Below, piece by piece: positions 27,872 through 36,533 of a stretch of 64,000 nt of DNA. Position 1 is the stretch's first letter. Each line of letters starts with the position of its first letter. The stretch is from Antrihabitans auranticaus (GTDB taxonomy: Bacteria > Actinomycetota > Actinomycetes > Mycobacteriales > Mycobacteriaceae). A program made the translations under genes and the position numbers. Under the pieces are notes generated by a model. The model made no database searches. It was not told the origin of the DNA and was given only the letters and a program-made list of their open reading frames with translations. Location of the stretch: positions 992,001-1,056,000 of the forward strand of contig NZ_JAEMNW010000002.1 in assembly GCF_016481275.1 (NCBI RefSeq), in the 5' to 3' direction.

Positions 27872-29563
27872 CTACTGGGTTGCCGGCGCGGACGTCGTTG
27901 TCGTCGACTCTGCCGTTGTCTGCTGAGTTGTTGTCTCCGGAGTTGTTGTCTCCGGAGTTGTCGTTTCCGGCACGGTTGTCTCCGGTGCCGAAGTCGCCGG
28001 CTCGGTTGTCGTCGGCTCGGTTGTCGCAGGCGTCGTTGCCTCCGGCGTCGTCGTTTCGGTCGCGACCTCGGCCGCCGCCTGAGTGGTGGGGGCCGCAGAC
28101 GTCGTGGTCGTGGCGCTTGTCGTCGTCGGAGCCGCCGTCGTCGTCGGGGTCGGCGTCGTCGTCGGGGTCGGCGTCGTCGTCACCGTCTCGAGTGCCGCGA
28201 CCAGCGTTGCTTCGTCCGGCTTCGCTTTGGTGTCCACCGGCTCACCGGCCTGCGCCTGCTGTGCAAGGTGAGTCAGCCATGCGGCTGCGTACTCCGCATC
28301 GGTCATCGGCTTGCCACCGGACACGTCCGCATTGCGCCAGTAGTCGAAGTGATGACCGGTGTGCTCGGGGCCGAGCGTGAGGTTGTACGGATCGCTCAGG
28401 ACGACTGGAATCGTGTTCTCGTTCGTCGCGATCAGCCCGACGATCTCCTTGAAGATCTTCTGCGGCAAGTAGGCCAGTGGTGAGATCTGATTCAGCGAAA
28501 CCGAATCGGCAGCAGTGGGAGTCGTCGACTGGCCGGGAACGTAAGCCGGGTCCGACACCTTCAGCAGCACCTGCAGGAACGTCTCGTCGCTCTGCATCCA
28601 GTTGGGATTCGCGGCAATGTCGGCGAACGCCTTGAACGCGATATCCCCGAGAACGACTGCGACGTCCTGTCCGGTTGCGGGCGTCAGGCCGTCACGCTCG
28701 AGCGCGTCCACGTTCAACTGCCTGCCGACGTTGACCGCCAGCTGCAGCAGTGAGATGTTCTCCGGCGCAGCGCACGTGAGGTCGCCGTCCGAGCAGAAGG
28801 ACGCAATCTTGCCGTTCAGCGCACCGAAATCGCCGCTCGTGCCGGGCAGTGCGCCCTGACCGGGGATCGGGGTCTGACCGTTCTGGTACTTCTGACCGAA
28901 GCCATCGGGGTTGGCGTACGGATCCTGCGAGCCGACGAACGGCCCGTCACCCGCGCTGCGTCCCGCGTCGGCGAAGATGACGACACCGACGACGTTGTCG
29001 GGATCGACGATCGCGTATTCACCGTTCTGACCGGCTTCCTGGTGCCCGATGTTCATCGCGACCCGGCGGGCGACATCGGCGCCTTCGCTGTATCCGACGA
29101 TCGAGAACCGGGTATCCGGGCACGCTGCCGAAATCTCCTGCATCACTGTCTCTGTGTTCGCCACGCCTGCAACGACGGCGTCCTCGTAGGACGCCATGTT
29201 CGCTGGGTAGGCGACATATACGGCGGCGTAGGAGTCCGGGTCCACCGCACCGTTGGGTGCGTTGACGACTGGGTCGACCCACTTGCTGCTGTAGTCGTCG
29301 GAGAGTGCGGCGGGCAACGGGTTGCCGTTCGGATCGAGCAGCATCTTCGTGGTGCCCTCGACCGGCGTATCACCGCGGCCCGCAACCGAAATGGTGACCA
29401 TGTCGTGGCATTCGGTCACCGACGACGTCATTTCCGTATCGACCGTGCTCGGCTCCGTCGTCATTGCCAACGGAATCGTGATGATCGCGGCGATGCCGAC
29501 AATCACGGGCGCAACCATGCCCGAAGCAATTTTATGCCGTACGAAAACTTCGCGAAAACCCAT
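27872..29563 (-). CDS. Secreted cutinase-family esterase with Thr/Pro-rich tail
   Basis: 563 residues; ATG 29563 is preferred over GTG 29569, because GGGAGA lies 6 bp upstream of it. A hydrophobic signal/anchor segment (VAPVIVGIAAIITIPLAMTT) is followed by the cutinase fold: Cys52 and Cys148 likely form the conserved disulfide, FSIVGYSEGADVA holds the nucleophile Ser159, CSDGDLTC holds the acid region, and EHTGHHFDYW the His. In this group such enzymes act on lipids and polyesters (Culp/CUT relatives). The last ~105 residues are almost only Thr, Pro, Glu, Ala and Ser, a likely O-mannosylated spacer across the mycolate envelope. Chain length is more than twice that of a simple cutinase. Confidence 0.9.
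   Translation of the reverse strand: MGFREVFVRHKIASGMVAPVIVGIAAIITIPLAMTTEPSTVDTEMTSSVTECHDMVTISVAGRGDTPVEGTTKMLLDPNGNPLPAALSDDYSSKWVDPVVNAPNGAVDPDSYAAVYVAYPANMASYEDAVVAGVANTETVMQEISAACPDTRFSIVGYSEGADVARRVAMNIGHQEAGQNGEYAIVDPDNVVGVVIFADAGRSAGDGPFVGSQDPYANPDGFGQKYQNGQTPIPGQGALPGTSGDFGALNGKIASFCSDGDLTCAAPENISLLQLAVNVGRQLNVDALERDGLTPATGQDVAVVLGDIAFKAFADIAANPNWMQSDETFLQVLLKVSDPAYVPGQSTTPTAADSVSLNQISPLAYLPQKIFKEIVGLIATNENTIPVVLSDPYNLTLGPEHTGHHFDYWRNADVSGGKPMTDAEYAAAWLTHLAQQAQAGEPVDTKAKPDEATLVAALETVTTTPTPTTTPTPTTTAAPTTTSATTTTSAAPTTQAAAEVATETTTPEATTPATTEPTTTEPATSAPETTVPETTTPETTTPETTTQQTTAESTTTTSAPATQ
27875..28189 (-). repeat. Degenerate tandem repeat encoding a Thr/Pro/Glu-rich tail
   Basis: Repeated short units (TTTPET, TTEPAT, PTTTPTPTTT in protein; GTTGTCTCCGGA on the plus strand) make up the 3' end of the cutinase gene. 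Such repeats are prone to length change. Confidence 0.8.
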
Positions 29564-29701
29564 GTGCACTCTCCCGAATACGAACCCGAATCCTGATCTC
29601 GGGTCCCGAACCCCTCACGCAAACCGGCCCCCGTGCCGCGCGCCTTGTCAGCAATCAAGTCGGCAACGAGACCGACTGTGTTACAGCCGGTGTGCGTGCG
29701 A

Positions 29702-30361
29702 CTACGCCCCCGGCCGTACCAAACCGGTCTCGTATGCGAGTACCACCGCCTGTACTCGATCGCGCAGACCGAGTTTCGTCAGCACTCGTCCGACATGTGT
29801 CTTGACCGTCGCTTCGGACAGGAACAGCTGGTCAGCGATCTCAGCGTTCGATCGCCCACCGGCCAACTGCTCGAGGACCTCGCGTTCCCGGACTGTCAGC
29901 ACGTCCAGCACAGCTGGATTGCGCGTCGGCCCGCGGTCGTTGCTGATGAATCGGTCCAGCAGCCGTTTGGTGACTTTCGGCGAAACGACGGCATCACCGG
30001 CGGCGACGCTTCGAATCGCCGATACCAGATCCTCGGGCGGAGTGTCCTTGAGGAGAAAGCCGCTCGCTCCGGCGCGCAGCGCACCGAGTGCGTGTTCGTC
30101 GAGATCGAAGGTCGTCATCACTAGGACCCGGCTCGGGCCGCCCAATTCGAGCACCTGCTCGGTGGCGGCAACACCGTCGACGACGGGCATCCGCACGTCC
30201 ATCAGGACGACATCCGGCCGAAGTTTGCGAGCCTCGGAGACAGCCGTTGCGCCATTGGCCGCTTCGCCGACGACGGTGATATCGTCGTGCGCCTCGAGCA
30301 CCATCCGCAGGCCCATGCGCATCAATTGCTGATCGTCGACGACAAGCACAGTGATAGGCAC
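29702..30361 (-). CDS. NarL-family two-component response regulator
   Basis: 219 residues from GTG 30361. The receiver domain (VLVVDDQQLMRMGL, phosphoacceptor Asp55 in LMDVRMP, FLLKDT near its end) is followed by a LuxR-type helix-turn-helix (LTVREREVLEQLAGGRSNAEIADQLFLSEATVKTHV, read in parts). It lies 43 bp downstream of the histidine kinase gene and is its obvious partner. The target genes are unknown; the nearby cutinase and TauE genes are candidates by position only. Confidence 0.93.
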   Translation of the reverse strand: MPITVLVVDDQQLMRMGLRMVLEAHDDITVVGEAANGATAVSEARKLRPDVVLMDVRMPVVDGVAATEQVLELGGPSRVLVMTTFDLDEHALGALRAGASGFLLKDTPPEDLVSAIRSVAAGDAVVSPKVTKRLLDRFISNDRGPTRNPAVLDVLTVREREVLEQLAGGRSNAEIADQLFLSEATVKTHVGRVLTKLGLRDRVQAVVLAYETGLVRPGA

Positions 30362-30404
30362 GTGCCAAATCTATCGGTTCGGGTTGCCGGTCTGCTGTTT
30401 GCGC

Positions 30405-31571
30405 TCAGTCCGGCAGGTCGAGCGGCAATACCGCGCGGACCCGCCAGCCACCGCCCGCAAGCCTGCCTGCGATGAGCGTGCCGTGGAGCACCGCGACGCG
30501 TTCACGCATCCCCACGAGCCCGTTCCCGCCACCGCCGGTGAACGCGTTCGGCGGCGGCGCCGACCGCCCGGTGTCGACGATTTCGACGAGCACATCGGTT
30601 GCCCGTCGTTCGACTTCTACTCGTGCGCGCGCGTTCGGCCCGGCATGGCGCAACACGTTGGTGAGCGATTCCTGAACGATGCGGTGCACTCCGAGACTCA
30701 CGCGCGGTGGAATGTCGTCGAGCTGACCGGTCTGCTGCACCTCGACCGTCAGCCCGGCACGCTGCATCATCTCCGCGACTCGCGCGATTCCCGCCGAGCC
30801 GTGTTGCGGCATCTGCTCCGGGGTTTCGTCCGTCCGCAGCAGCGCGACCGTTCTCCGCAACTCCCCCAACGCTTCTCGGCCCGTCGACGAGATATTTGCA
30901 AGTGCCGTCTCGGCGGCTGCCGGATTCTGGCGCAACGCGTAGGACGCGCCGTCCGCCTGTACGACCATCACGCTGACGGCGTGCGCAACAACGTCGTGCA
31001 ACTCGCGGGCAATTCGGGTCCGTTCGGCGATGACTGCTTCGTGTGCGCTGCGTTCGCGGTCGTAATCGGCAACGGCGAGCCGGGCGGCGACCTCCTGGTC
31101 GTATGCCGTGCGCGCACCCATGAACTCAGCAGTGATCCAGCACAGGGCATAGAAGACTGCGATGAAACCGCCGACCTCCGTGAGACTCTGTTCCAACAAC
31201 CAGAGTGCCAGTGCCGCATCGATGATCAACGCCAGCACAAAGATGGCAGCGTCGCGTCGCCCGACGTACGCGACCAGCGTGTACAGCGCGATACCCAAGC
31301 CGAGCAGGCTCGGATGGCCGATCTCGTAGTCGTCGAGAAAGTGTGTGATGACGGTCGTCGTGATCGACAACATCACGAGACTCCACGCGACCAGCCGTGG
31401 GTGACTCCGCCGAAAGACGACCGGCGCGGCGATGCAGGCGCCCATCGCAACGAAGAGCAACGAGTACTTCGCCTGCGGCGCTGTGAGCGCGTCGAGCACG
31501 AACAACGCGAAGGCCAGCATCGAGTCGGCAACCATCGGCTTCCCGCGAAGCCACAGACTGAACCGGCGCAT
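30405..31571 (-). CDS. NarL-type sensor histidine kinase
   Basis: 388 residues, started at ATG 31571 (MRRFSLWL); the open frame extends to 31646 but would overlap the divergent TauE gene. About five membrane helices at the N-terminus (through residue ~155) are followed by HisKA_3 with RIARELHDVVAHAVSVMVVQ, the phosphoacceptor His in ELHDVVAH, and a HATPase with GNGLVGMRERVAVLHG. It has no clear sensory loop, so it may sense the membrane itself, as DesK-like kinases do. It forms a two-gene operon with the regulator downstream. Confidence 0.92.
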   Translation of the reverse strand: MRRFSLWLRGKPMVADSMLAFALFVLDALTAPQAKYSLLFVAMGACIAAPVVFRRSHPRLVAWSLVMLSITTTVITHFLDDYEIGHPSLLGLGIALYTLVAYVGRRDAAIFVLALIIDAALALWLLEQSLTEVGGFIAVFYALCWITAEFMGARTAYDQEVAARLAVADYDRERSAHEAVIAERTRIARELHDVVAHAVSVMVVQADGASYALRQNPAAAETALANISSTGREALGELRRTVALLRTDETPEQMPQHGSAGIARVAEMMQRAGLTVEVQQTGQLDDIPPRVSLGVHRIVQESLTNVLRHAGPNARARVEVERRATDVLVEIVDTGRSAPPPNAFTGGGGNGLVGMRERVAVLHGTLIAGRLAGGGWRVRAVLPLDLPD

Positions 31572-31627
31572 CTGCCAAGCGTATGTCGTGTGGTCACAGG
31601 GCCACGTCGTAGGCACCATGTGATTGG

Positions 31628-32404
31628 GTGAGTGCCATGGGAGCAACCGATTGGGTCGCGTTGCTCGCTGCCGCTACCGCAGCGGGTTGGGTCGACGCGG
31701 TCGTGGGCGGCGGCGGACTCATCGTGTTACCCGTGCTTTTTCTCGTCCTTCCGACGTTGACCCCGCAGCAGGCCCTCGGTACGAACAAGCTGACCGCGAT
31801 CTTCGGAACCGGCGCTGCTGTCGCAACTTTCGCGCGCAAGGTGCCGCTGCAGTGGCGGTTGATGATCCCTGCCGGCGTACTCGCAGCAGCGGCCTCCGGT
31901 CTCGGCGCAGCGACTGTGGCACTGATCGACAAGGACCTCTTCATCCCGATCATCTTGGTGGTTCTCGTCGGCGTCGCAGTGTTCGTGACTCTGCGCCCGC
32001 AGCTCGGAATCACGATCGCGACGCACCCGCCGACACGGTCGAAGGTGGTGCTCGTCGTCCTCATCGCTGCGGGGTTGATCGGCTTCTACGACGGACTGCT
32101 GGGTCCGGGTACCGGGACGTTTCTCATCATCGTCTTCGCGACGATGCTCGGCACGGAGTTCGTCCGCAGCGCCGCGATGGCGAAGGTCGTCAACGTCGGC
32201 TCCAACTTCGGTGCCCTGATCTTCTTTGCCGCGACCGGAAATGTGCTCTGGGCGGTCGGCGCGGCGATGGCGGGGTGCAACATCCTCGGCGCTGTGCTCG
32301 GATCGCGAATAGCGCTGAGTCGCGGATCCGGATTCGTGCGAATTGTGCTGCTCGTTGTCGTCGTCGCGATGGTAATCCGGCTGGGGTGGCAGCAGTTCGG
32401 CTAG
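31628..32404 (+). CDS. TauE/SafE-family membrane exporter or permease
   Basis: 258 residues from GTG 31628; ATG 31637 is an alternative with GGGTGAG just upstream. About eight hydrophobic helices occur. The family repeats are visible: VDAVVGGGGLIVLPVL with QQALGTNKLTAIFGTG in the first half, and GFYDGLLGPGTGTFLIIVF with VNVGSNFGALIFF in the second. Family members carry sulfite, sulfoacetate, taurine-derived or other organic anions. It is divergent from the two-component kinase and is followed 10 bp later by tldD. Confidence 0.88.
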   Translation: MSAMGATDWVALLAAATAAGWVDAVVGGGGLIVLPVLFLVLPTLTPQQALGTNKLTAIFGTGAAVATFARKVPLQWRLMIPAGVLAAAASGLGAATVALIDKDLFIPIILVVLVGVAVFVTLRPQLGITIATHPPTRSKVVLVVLIAAGLIGFYDGLLGPGTGTFLIIVFATMLGTEFVRSAAMAKVVNVGSNFGALIFFAATGNVLWAVGAAMAGCNILGAVLGSRIALSRGSGFVRIVLLVVVVAMVIRLGWQQFG

Positions 32405-32414
32405 GTTTGATCGG

Positions 32415-33920
32415 GTGCAGCGCGTCGATGACGAATTCCTCGCCCTACCCCTGCGGTCGCTCGCGGATGCGGCTCTGTCCGCGGCTCGCGCCGCGGGTGC
32501 GAGCCACGCGGATTTGCGCGTGCATCGCTTGCTGACGCAGTCGATTCGATTGCGCGACGGCCGTGTTCAGGCCGTGTCGGATTCGTCGCTGCTCGGCTTG
32601 GCCGTGCGGGTGATCGTCGACGGCACGTGGGGGTTCGCATCGAACGCAGAACTCTCGGCTGAGATCGCCGCCACCACCGCCCGCACCGCGGTACAGGTCG
32701 CCAAAACGTTGCGACCACTGAACCGGGAACGCGTCGAACTCGCACCCGAGCCGGTGTACGACGACGTCAGCTGGGTCTCGCCCTACGAGATCGATCCCTT
32801 CGCTGTACCGACACCTGACAAGGTGGCGCTGCTGACCGAGTATTCCGGACGGCTCTCGGCATCCGACGGCGTCGACCACACCAGCGCGAGCGTTCTCATC
32901 GTGAAAGAGCAGACGTTCTATGCGGATTCGGCGGGGTCGTCGGTCACGCAGCAACGTGTGCGTCTGCACCCGGACCTCGAGGCGATCACTGTCGACCAAT
33001 CCTCGGGAGTGTTCGAGACGATGCGCACTCTTGCGCCGCCTGTCGGACGCGGGTGGGAGTACCTCACCGACGGCGTCTGGGACTGGTCCACAGAGCTGGC
33101 ACGCATCCCGGAGTGGCTCGCCGAGAAAGTCAAAGCGCCGACGGTCGAGCCGGGACCCACCGACCTCGTGATCGATCCGTCCAACCTCTGGCTCACAATT
33201 CACGAATCGATCGGGCATGCCACGGAATACGACCGTGCCATCGGATACGAATCTGCCTATGCCGGAACGTCGTTCGCGACACCGGACAAGCTCGGCACCT
33301 TGCGGTACGGCACGCCGATCATGAACGTGACGGCGGACCGCACCGAAACCCACGGGCTTGCGTCGGTGGGCTACGACGACGACGGTGTGGCCGGTCAACG
33401 CTGGGACCTCGTCAAGGACGGAATTCTCGTCGGTTATCAGCTGGATCGGGTGTTTGCGCCCCGGCTCGGCCTACCGCGATCCAACGGGTGTTCGTACGCG
33501 GATTCGCCGCACCACGTGCCGATCCAGCGGATGGCAAACGTGTCCCTGCAGCCCGGTGCCGACGACATCGGCACCGACGAGCTGATCTCGCGGGTGGCGA
33601 ACGGGATCTACATCGTCGGCGACAAATCGTGGTCTATCGACATGCAGCGCTACAACTTTCAGTTCACGGGCCAGCGGTTCTTCCGGATCCGCAACGGGCA
33701 GTTGGCCGGCCAATTGCGCGACGTCGCCTACCAGGCCACGACGACCGACTTCTGGGGATCGATGGAGGCGCTCGGCGGACCGTCGACCTGGCGGCTCGGT
33801 GGTGCGTTCAACTGCGGCAAGGCCCAACCCGGCCAGGTCGCGGCAGTCAGTCACGGCTGTCCATCGGTGTTGCTGCGCGGCGTCAACATTCTCAACACGC
33901 GGACGGAGGCAGGCCAGTGA
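32415..33920 (+). CDS. tldD: TldD-family metalloprotease subunit
   Basis: 501 residues from GTG 32415. The metalloprotease motif HESIGHATEYD (HExxxHxxEx) is intact, and the family residues around DSSLLGLAVRVIVDGTWGFA and GTFNCGK-like regions are present (FNCGKAQPGQ near the end). TldD forms a complex with TldE (PmbA) that degrades unfolded peptides and trims modified peptides such as microcin B17 and CcdA. Here tldE follows with a 4-bp overlap, as is common in actinobacteria. No precursor-peptide gene is visible nearby, so a general peptide-turnover role is more likely. Confidence 0.93.
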   Translation: MQRVDDEFLALPLRSLADAALSAARAAGASHADLRVHRLLTQSIRLRDGRVQAVSDSSLLGLAVRVIVDGTWGFASNAELSAEIAATTARTAVQVAKTLRPLNRERVELAPEPVYDDVSWVSPYEIDPFAVPTPDKVALLTEYSGRLSASDGVDHTSASVLIVKEQTFYADSAGSSVTQQRVRLHPDLEAITVDQSSGVFETMRTLAPPVGRGWEYLTDGVWDWSTELARIPEWLAEKVKAPTVEPGPTDLVIDPSNLWLTIHESIGHATEYDRAIGYESAYAGTSFATPDKLGTLRYGTPIMNVTADRTETHGLASVGYDDDGVAGQRWDLVKDGILVGYQLDRVFAPRLGLPRSNGCSYADSPHHVPIQRMANVSLQPGADDIGTDELISRVANGIYIVGDKSWSIDMQRYNFQFTGQRFFRIRNGQLAGQLRDVAYQATTTDFWGSMEALGGPSTWRLGGAFNCGKAQPGQVAAVSHGCPSVLLRGVNILNTRTEAGQ

Positions 33921-35281
33921 TCCCCGCTCAGGAGGTCGTCGAGCGCGTTCTCGCGGAATCGAAGGCGGACGAAACGATCGTGATCGTGTCCGACGAATCG
34001 GAGGCTTCGCTGCGCTGGGCCGGAAACTCGATGACGACGAACGGGGTGTCGTCCTCACGTAGCTGGACCGTCGTGTCGATCGTCCGTGACGGGTCCGCGT
34101 CGCACGTCGGCAGCGTCAGCTCGAGCAGCGTCGATCCCGATGAGATAACGGACGTCGTCGCAGCCAGTGCGGCCGCGGCCCGGTCTGCGCCACCCGCGAA
34201 CGATGCAATGCCGCTGCTCGGCGGCGGCGGCGATCCCGACGACTGGGGTGACGCTTCGGAGGGCACCGATATCGGCGTCTTCGCGGGCCTCGCCCGTGAC
34301 CTCGCAGGCGGCTTCGACGGTGCCGACAGGCTGTACGGGTTCGCTCACCATCAGGTCGACTCCACTTGGCTCGCAACGTCGGCCGGAATCCGCCGGCGGT
34401 TCGTCCAGCCGACCGGCTCCGTCGAGATCAACGGGAAGCGCGGCGCCGACGCAAGCGCCTGGGTCGGCGCAGGAACTCGACATTTCGCGGACGTCGACGT
34501 TCCCGAGATGCTGGCGGAACTGTCGACGCGCCTTGATTGGGCGGCCACGCGAGTCGACCTGCCCGCGGGCCGCTACGAGACGCTGCTGCCGCCCTCGACT
34601 GTCGCAGATCTGATGATCTACCTTGCCTGGACCATGGAGGGACGTGGTGCACAGGAAGGCCACACGGCCTTTTCCCGGGCAGGCGGAACACGCATCGGCG
34701 AAAAGCTGACCGACTTGCCGCTGACGCTGTACTCCGCGCCCGACGCGCCGGACCTCGCCTGCGCACCCTTCGTCGCCACCGGGGCGTCGAGTGATTCGAT
34801 TTCGATCTTCGACAACGGCATGCCCATCGAGCGCACCGACTGGATACACGAGGGCACGATCAATGCGCTGGCCTATCCGCGAGCCGCTGCACAGGAATTC
34901 AGTGAGACTCCAGCCGTGCTCGCCGACAATTTGTTGCTCGCAGGTGGCAGCGACGCAACGATTTCGGACATGGTGGCCAAGACCGAACGCGGTCTGTTGC
35001 TGACGACATTGTGGTACATCCGCGAAGTCGACCCGGCCACCCTGCTGCTGACCGGCCTCACCAGAGACGGCGTCTACCTCGTCGAAGACGGGGCGGTCAC
35101 CGGCGCTGTCAACAACTTCCGCTTCAACGAGAGCCCCATCGACCTGTTGCGCCGCGTCGCCGAGGCCGGCGCGACCGAGCGGACGCTCCCCCGTGAGTGG
35201 AAGGACTGGTTCACGCGTACGGCTATGCCGCCCATGCGAATTCCGGACTTCCACATGTCCTCGGTCAGCCAGGCGAACTAG
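33917..35281 (+). CDS. TldE/PmbA-family protein, partner of TldD
   Basis: 454 residues from GTG 33917, whose bases overlap the tldD stop (GTGA). The frame is open far upstream inside tldD, but similarity begins here. It has the TldE fold: N-terminal SWTVVSIVRDGSASHVG and C-terminal NNFRFNESPIDLLRRV. The HExxxH zinc site of TldD is absent, as expected for the non-catalytic partner subunit. It is required together with TldD to form the heterodimeric protease. The actinobacterial version (Rv2314c-like) is diverged from E. coli PmbA. Confidence 0.9.
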   Translation: MIPAQEVVERVLAESKADETIVIVSDESEASLRWAGNSMTTNGVSSSRSWTVVSIVRDGSASHVGSVSSSSVDPDEITDVVAASAAAARSAPPANDAMPLLGGGGDPDDWGDASEGTDIGVFAGLARDLAGGFDGADRLYGFAHHQVDSTWLATSAGIRRRFVQPTGSVEINGKRGADASAWVGAGTRHFADVDVPEMLAELSTRLDWAATRVDLPAGRYETLLPPSTVADLMIYLAWTMEGRGAQEGHTAFSRAGGTRIGEKLTDLPLTLYSAPDAPDLACAPFVATGASSDSISIFDNGMPIERTDWIHEGTINALAYPRAAAQEFSETPAVLADNLLLAGGSDATISDMVAKTERGLLLTTLWYIREVDPATLLLTGLTRDGVYLVEDGAVTGAVNNFRFNESPIDLLRRVAEAGATERTLPREWKDWFTRTAMPPMRIPDFHMSSVSQAN

Positions 35282-35311
35282 GCCCCGAACTCGACCGGCT
35301 ATCGTTCGACC

Positions 35312-36064
35312 GTGATCGAAGTACGCGAGAACGTATTCAGCGAGATCGGCACCGACGTCAACTGGTTCGTCGTGCGAGACGGCTCGGACCTGACACTCAT
35401 CGACGCGGGCTACCCGGGGGACGTCGCGAGAGTCGAAGCGTCGATTCGCTCGATCGGCGCTGCGCCGGAAGATGTCCGGGCGATACTGCTGACGCATGCA
35501 CACGTGGACCACATGGGTGCGGCCAACCACTTCCACGACCGTTACGGCACACCGATTCTCATGTCGGAGACCGAGACAGCACACGCCCGCCGCGAGTACC
35601 TGCAGCAGGCGAGCGAACTCGACGTGGCGAAGAACGCGTGGCGACCGGGTGTCCTGGCGTGGTCACTGCGGGTCATGCGCGCCGGCGCAACACAGAAGAT
35701 CGCCATTCCGCATGCGGAGGCGTTCCCCACGGTGGGCGCCCTCGACCTACCGGGCGCGCCGACTCCGGTACCGACTACCGGCCACACGACCGGTCACACG
35801 GCGTATTTTTTGCCCGCGGCGGGGGCGGTCGTCACCGGCGATACTCTGGTGAACGGCCATCCCCTGTTGCGCCACGCAGGTCCGCAGCTGTTGCCCCCCA
35901 TGTTCAATCACTCGGAAACCGATACGGTCGCCGCGCTGGACCAGCTCGAGGGGCTCGACGCGGACCTCCTGCTACCGGGCCACGGGCACCCGTACACGGG
36001 CTCGATCCGCGAGGCCGTAGCCAAGGCCCGCGACGCTACGCAGGGACGACGGAAATCCCGATAG
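35312..36064 (+). CDS. MBL-fold metallohydrolase
   Basis: 250 residues from GTG 35312. The metallo-beta-lactamase zinc motif is THAHVDHMGAA, with further ligands in TTGHTTGHTAYF, VTGDTLVNGHP and LPGHGHPYTG. The active site should bind two metals. Substrates in this broad superfamily include thioesters, lactones and phosphoesters; this one is of the YflN/PNKP-like small group and has no assigned reaction. The 3' end overlaps the convergent PPOX gene by 29 bp. Confidence 0.9.
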   Translation: MIEVRENVFSEIGTDVNWFVVRDGSDLTLIDAGYPGDVARVEASIRSIGAAPEDVRAILLTHAHVDHMGAANHFHDRYGTPILMSETETAHARREYLQQASELDVAKNAWRPGVLAWSLRVMRAGATQKIAIPHAEAFPTVGALDLPGAPTPVPTTGHTTGHTAYFLPAAGAVVTGDTLVNGHPLLRHAGPQLLPPMFNHSETDTVAALDQLEGLDADLLLPGHGHPYTGSIREAVAKARDATQGRRKSR

Positions 36065-36419
36065 TTCCGGACTTTCCGCGGCGCAACAGGCTCGCCTTGA
36101 TCGCGATCAAGCCCGTTATTCCGTACTTCTTCGAGATGACCGACCGGGCGCGGTCGGTGCCCTTCGCGTCCAGAATCTCGGCGCGCCCCTTGACGACCAC
36201 ATCGCCCTTGAGCTTGCCGCGCATGTCGCACACTTGCAGCGTCACGTCGGGATTCCGCTTGATGCGCTTGACTTTCCACGAATCCGTCACCGTCCAGATG
36301 AGGATCTTTTCGCCGTCCGGCGCTGCCCACAGCGGCGTGCCCACCGGTGTTCCATCTTTCCGGAAGGTCGTCAGCATCAGGTACTGAGCCTTGCCGACCT
36401 GCGCGAATTCATTGCTCAT
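36036..36419 (-). CDS. PPOX-class F420-dependent oxidoreductase-like protein
   Basis: 127 residues from ATG 36419 (MSNEFAQVGKAQY). It is a split-barrel flavin/deazaflavin fold with YLMLTTFRKDGTPVGTPLWAAPDG and ILIWTVTDSWKVKRIKRNPDVTL, the pattern of the Rv1155/TIGR03666 group. Members bind F420 (or FMN) and reduce unsaturated carbonyl compounds or quinones; the specific substrate is unknown. It is convergent with the MBL gene. An SOS box lies 62 bp upstream of its start, but on the side shared with the divergent gene. Confidence 0.87.
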   Translation of the reverse strand: MSNEFAQVGKAQYLMLTTFRKDGTPVGTPLWAAPDGEKILIWTVTDSWKVKRIKRNPDVTLQVCDMRGKLKGDVVVKGRAEILDAKGTDRARSVISKKYGITGLIAIKASLLRRGKSGTIGISVVPA

Positions 36420-36480
36420 GCCGACCACGATAGGCGGCGGGGACCGCCCGCGCCTGTCCGCCCCGGCAACTTGTCGGTGT

Positions 36481-36496
36481 TCGAATGTATGTTCGC
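36481..36496. promoter_or_regulatory. LexA/SOS box
   Basis: TCGAAT-GTAT-GTTCGC is a near-palindromic match to the actinobacterial LexA site TCGAAC-N4-GTTCGA with one mismatch in each half. It is located 38 bp before the start codon at 36534. Confidence 0.6.
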
Positions 36497-36533
36497 TTTC
36501 GTAGTCGAAACCACGAGAGCCTGGGGGAATTTC

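Noticed and set aside
27880-28190. Repeat block considered as a CRISPR-like array
   Set aside because: Units are short, degenerate and in frame with a Thr/Pro-rich protein tail; there are no spacers and no cas genes.
33053-33916. In-frame 5' extension of the tldE gene inside tldD
   Set aside because: No similarity upstream of GTG 33917, and the GTGA overlap with the tldD stop is the expected start.
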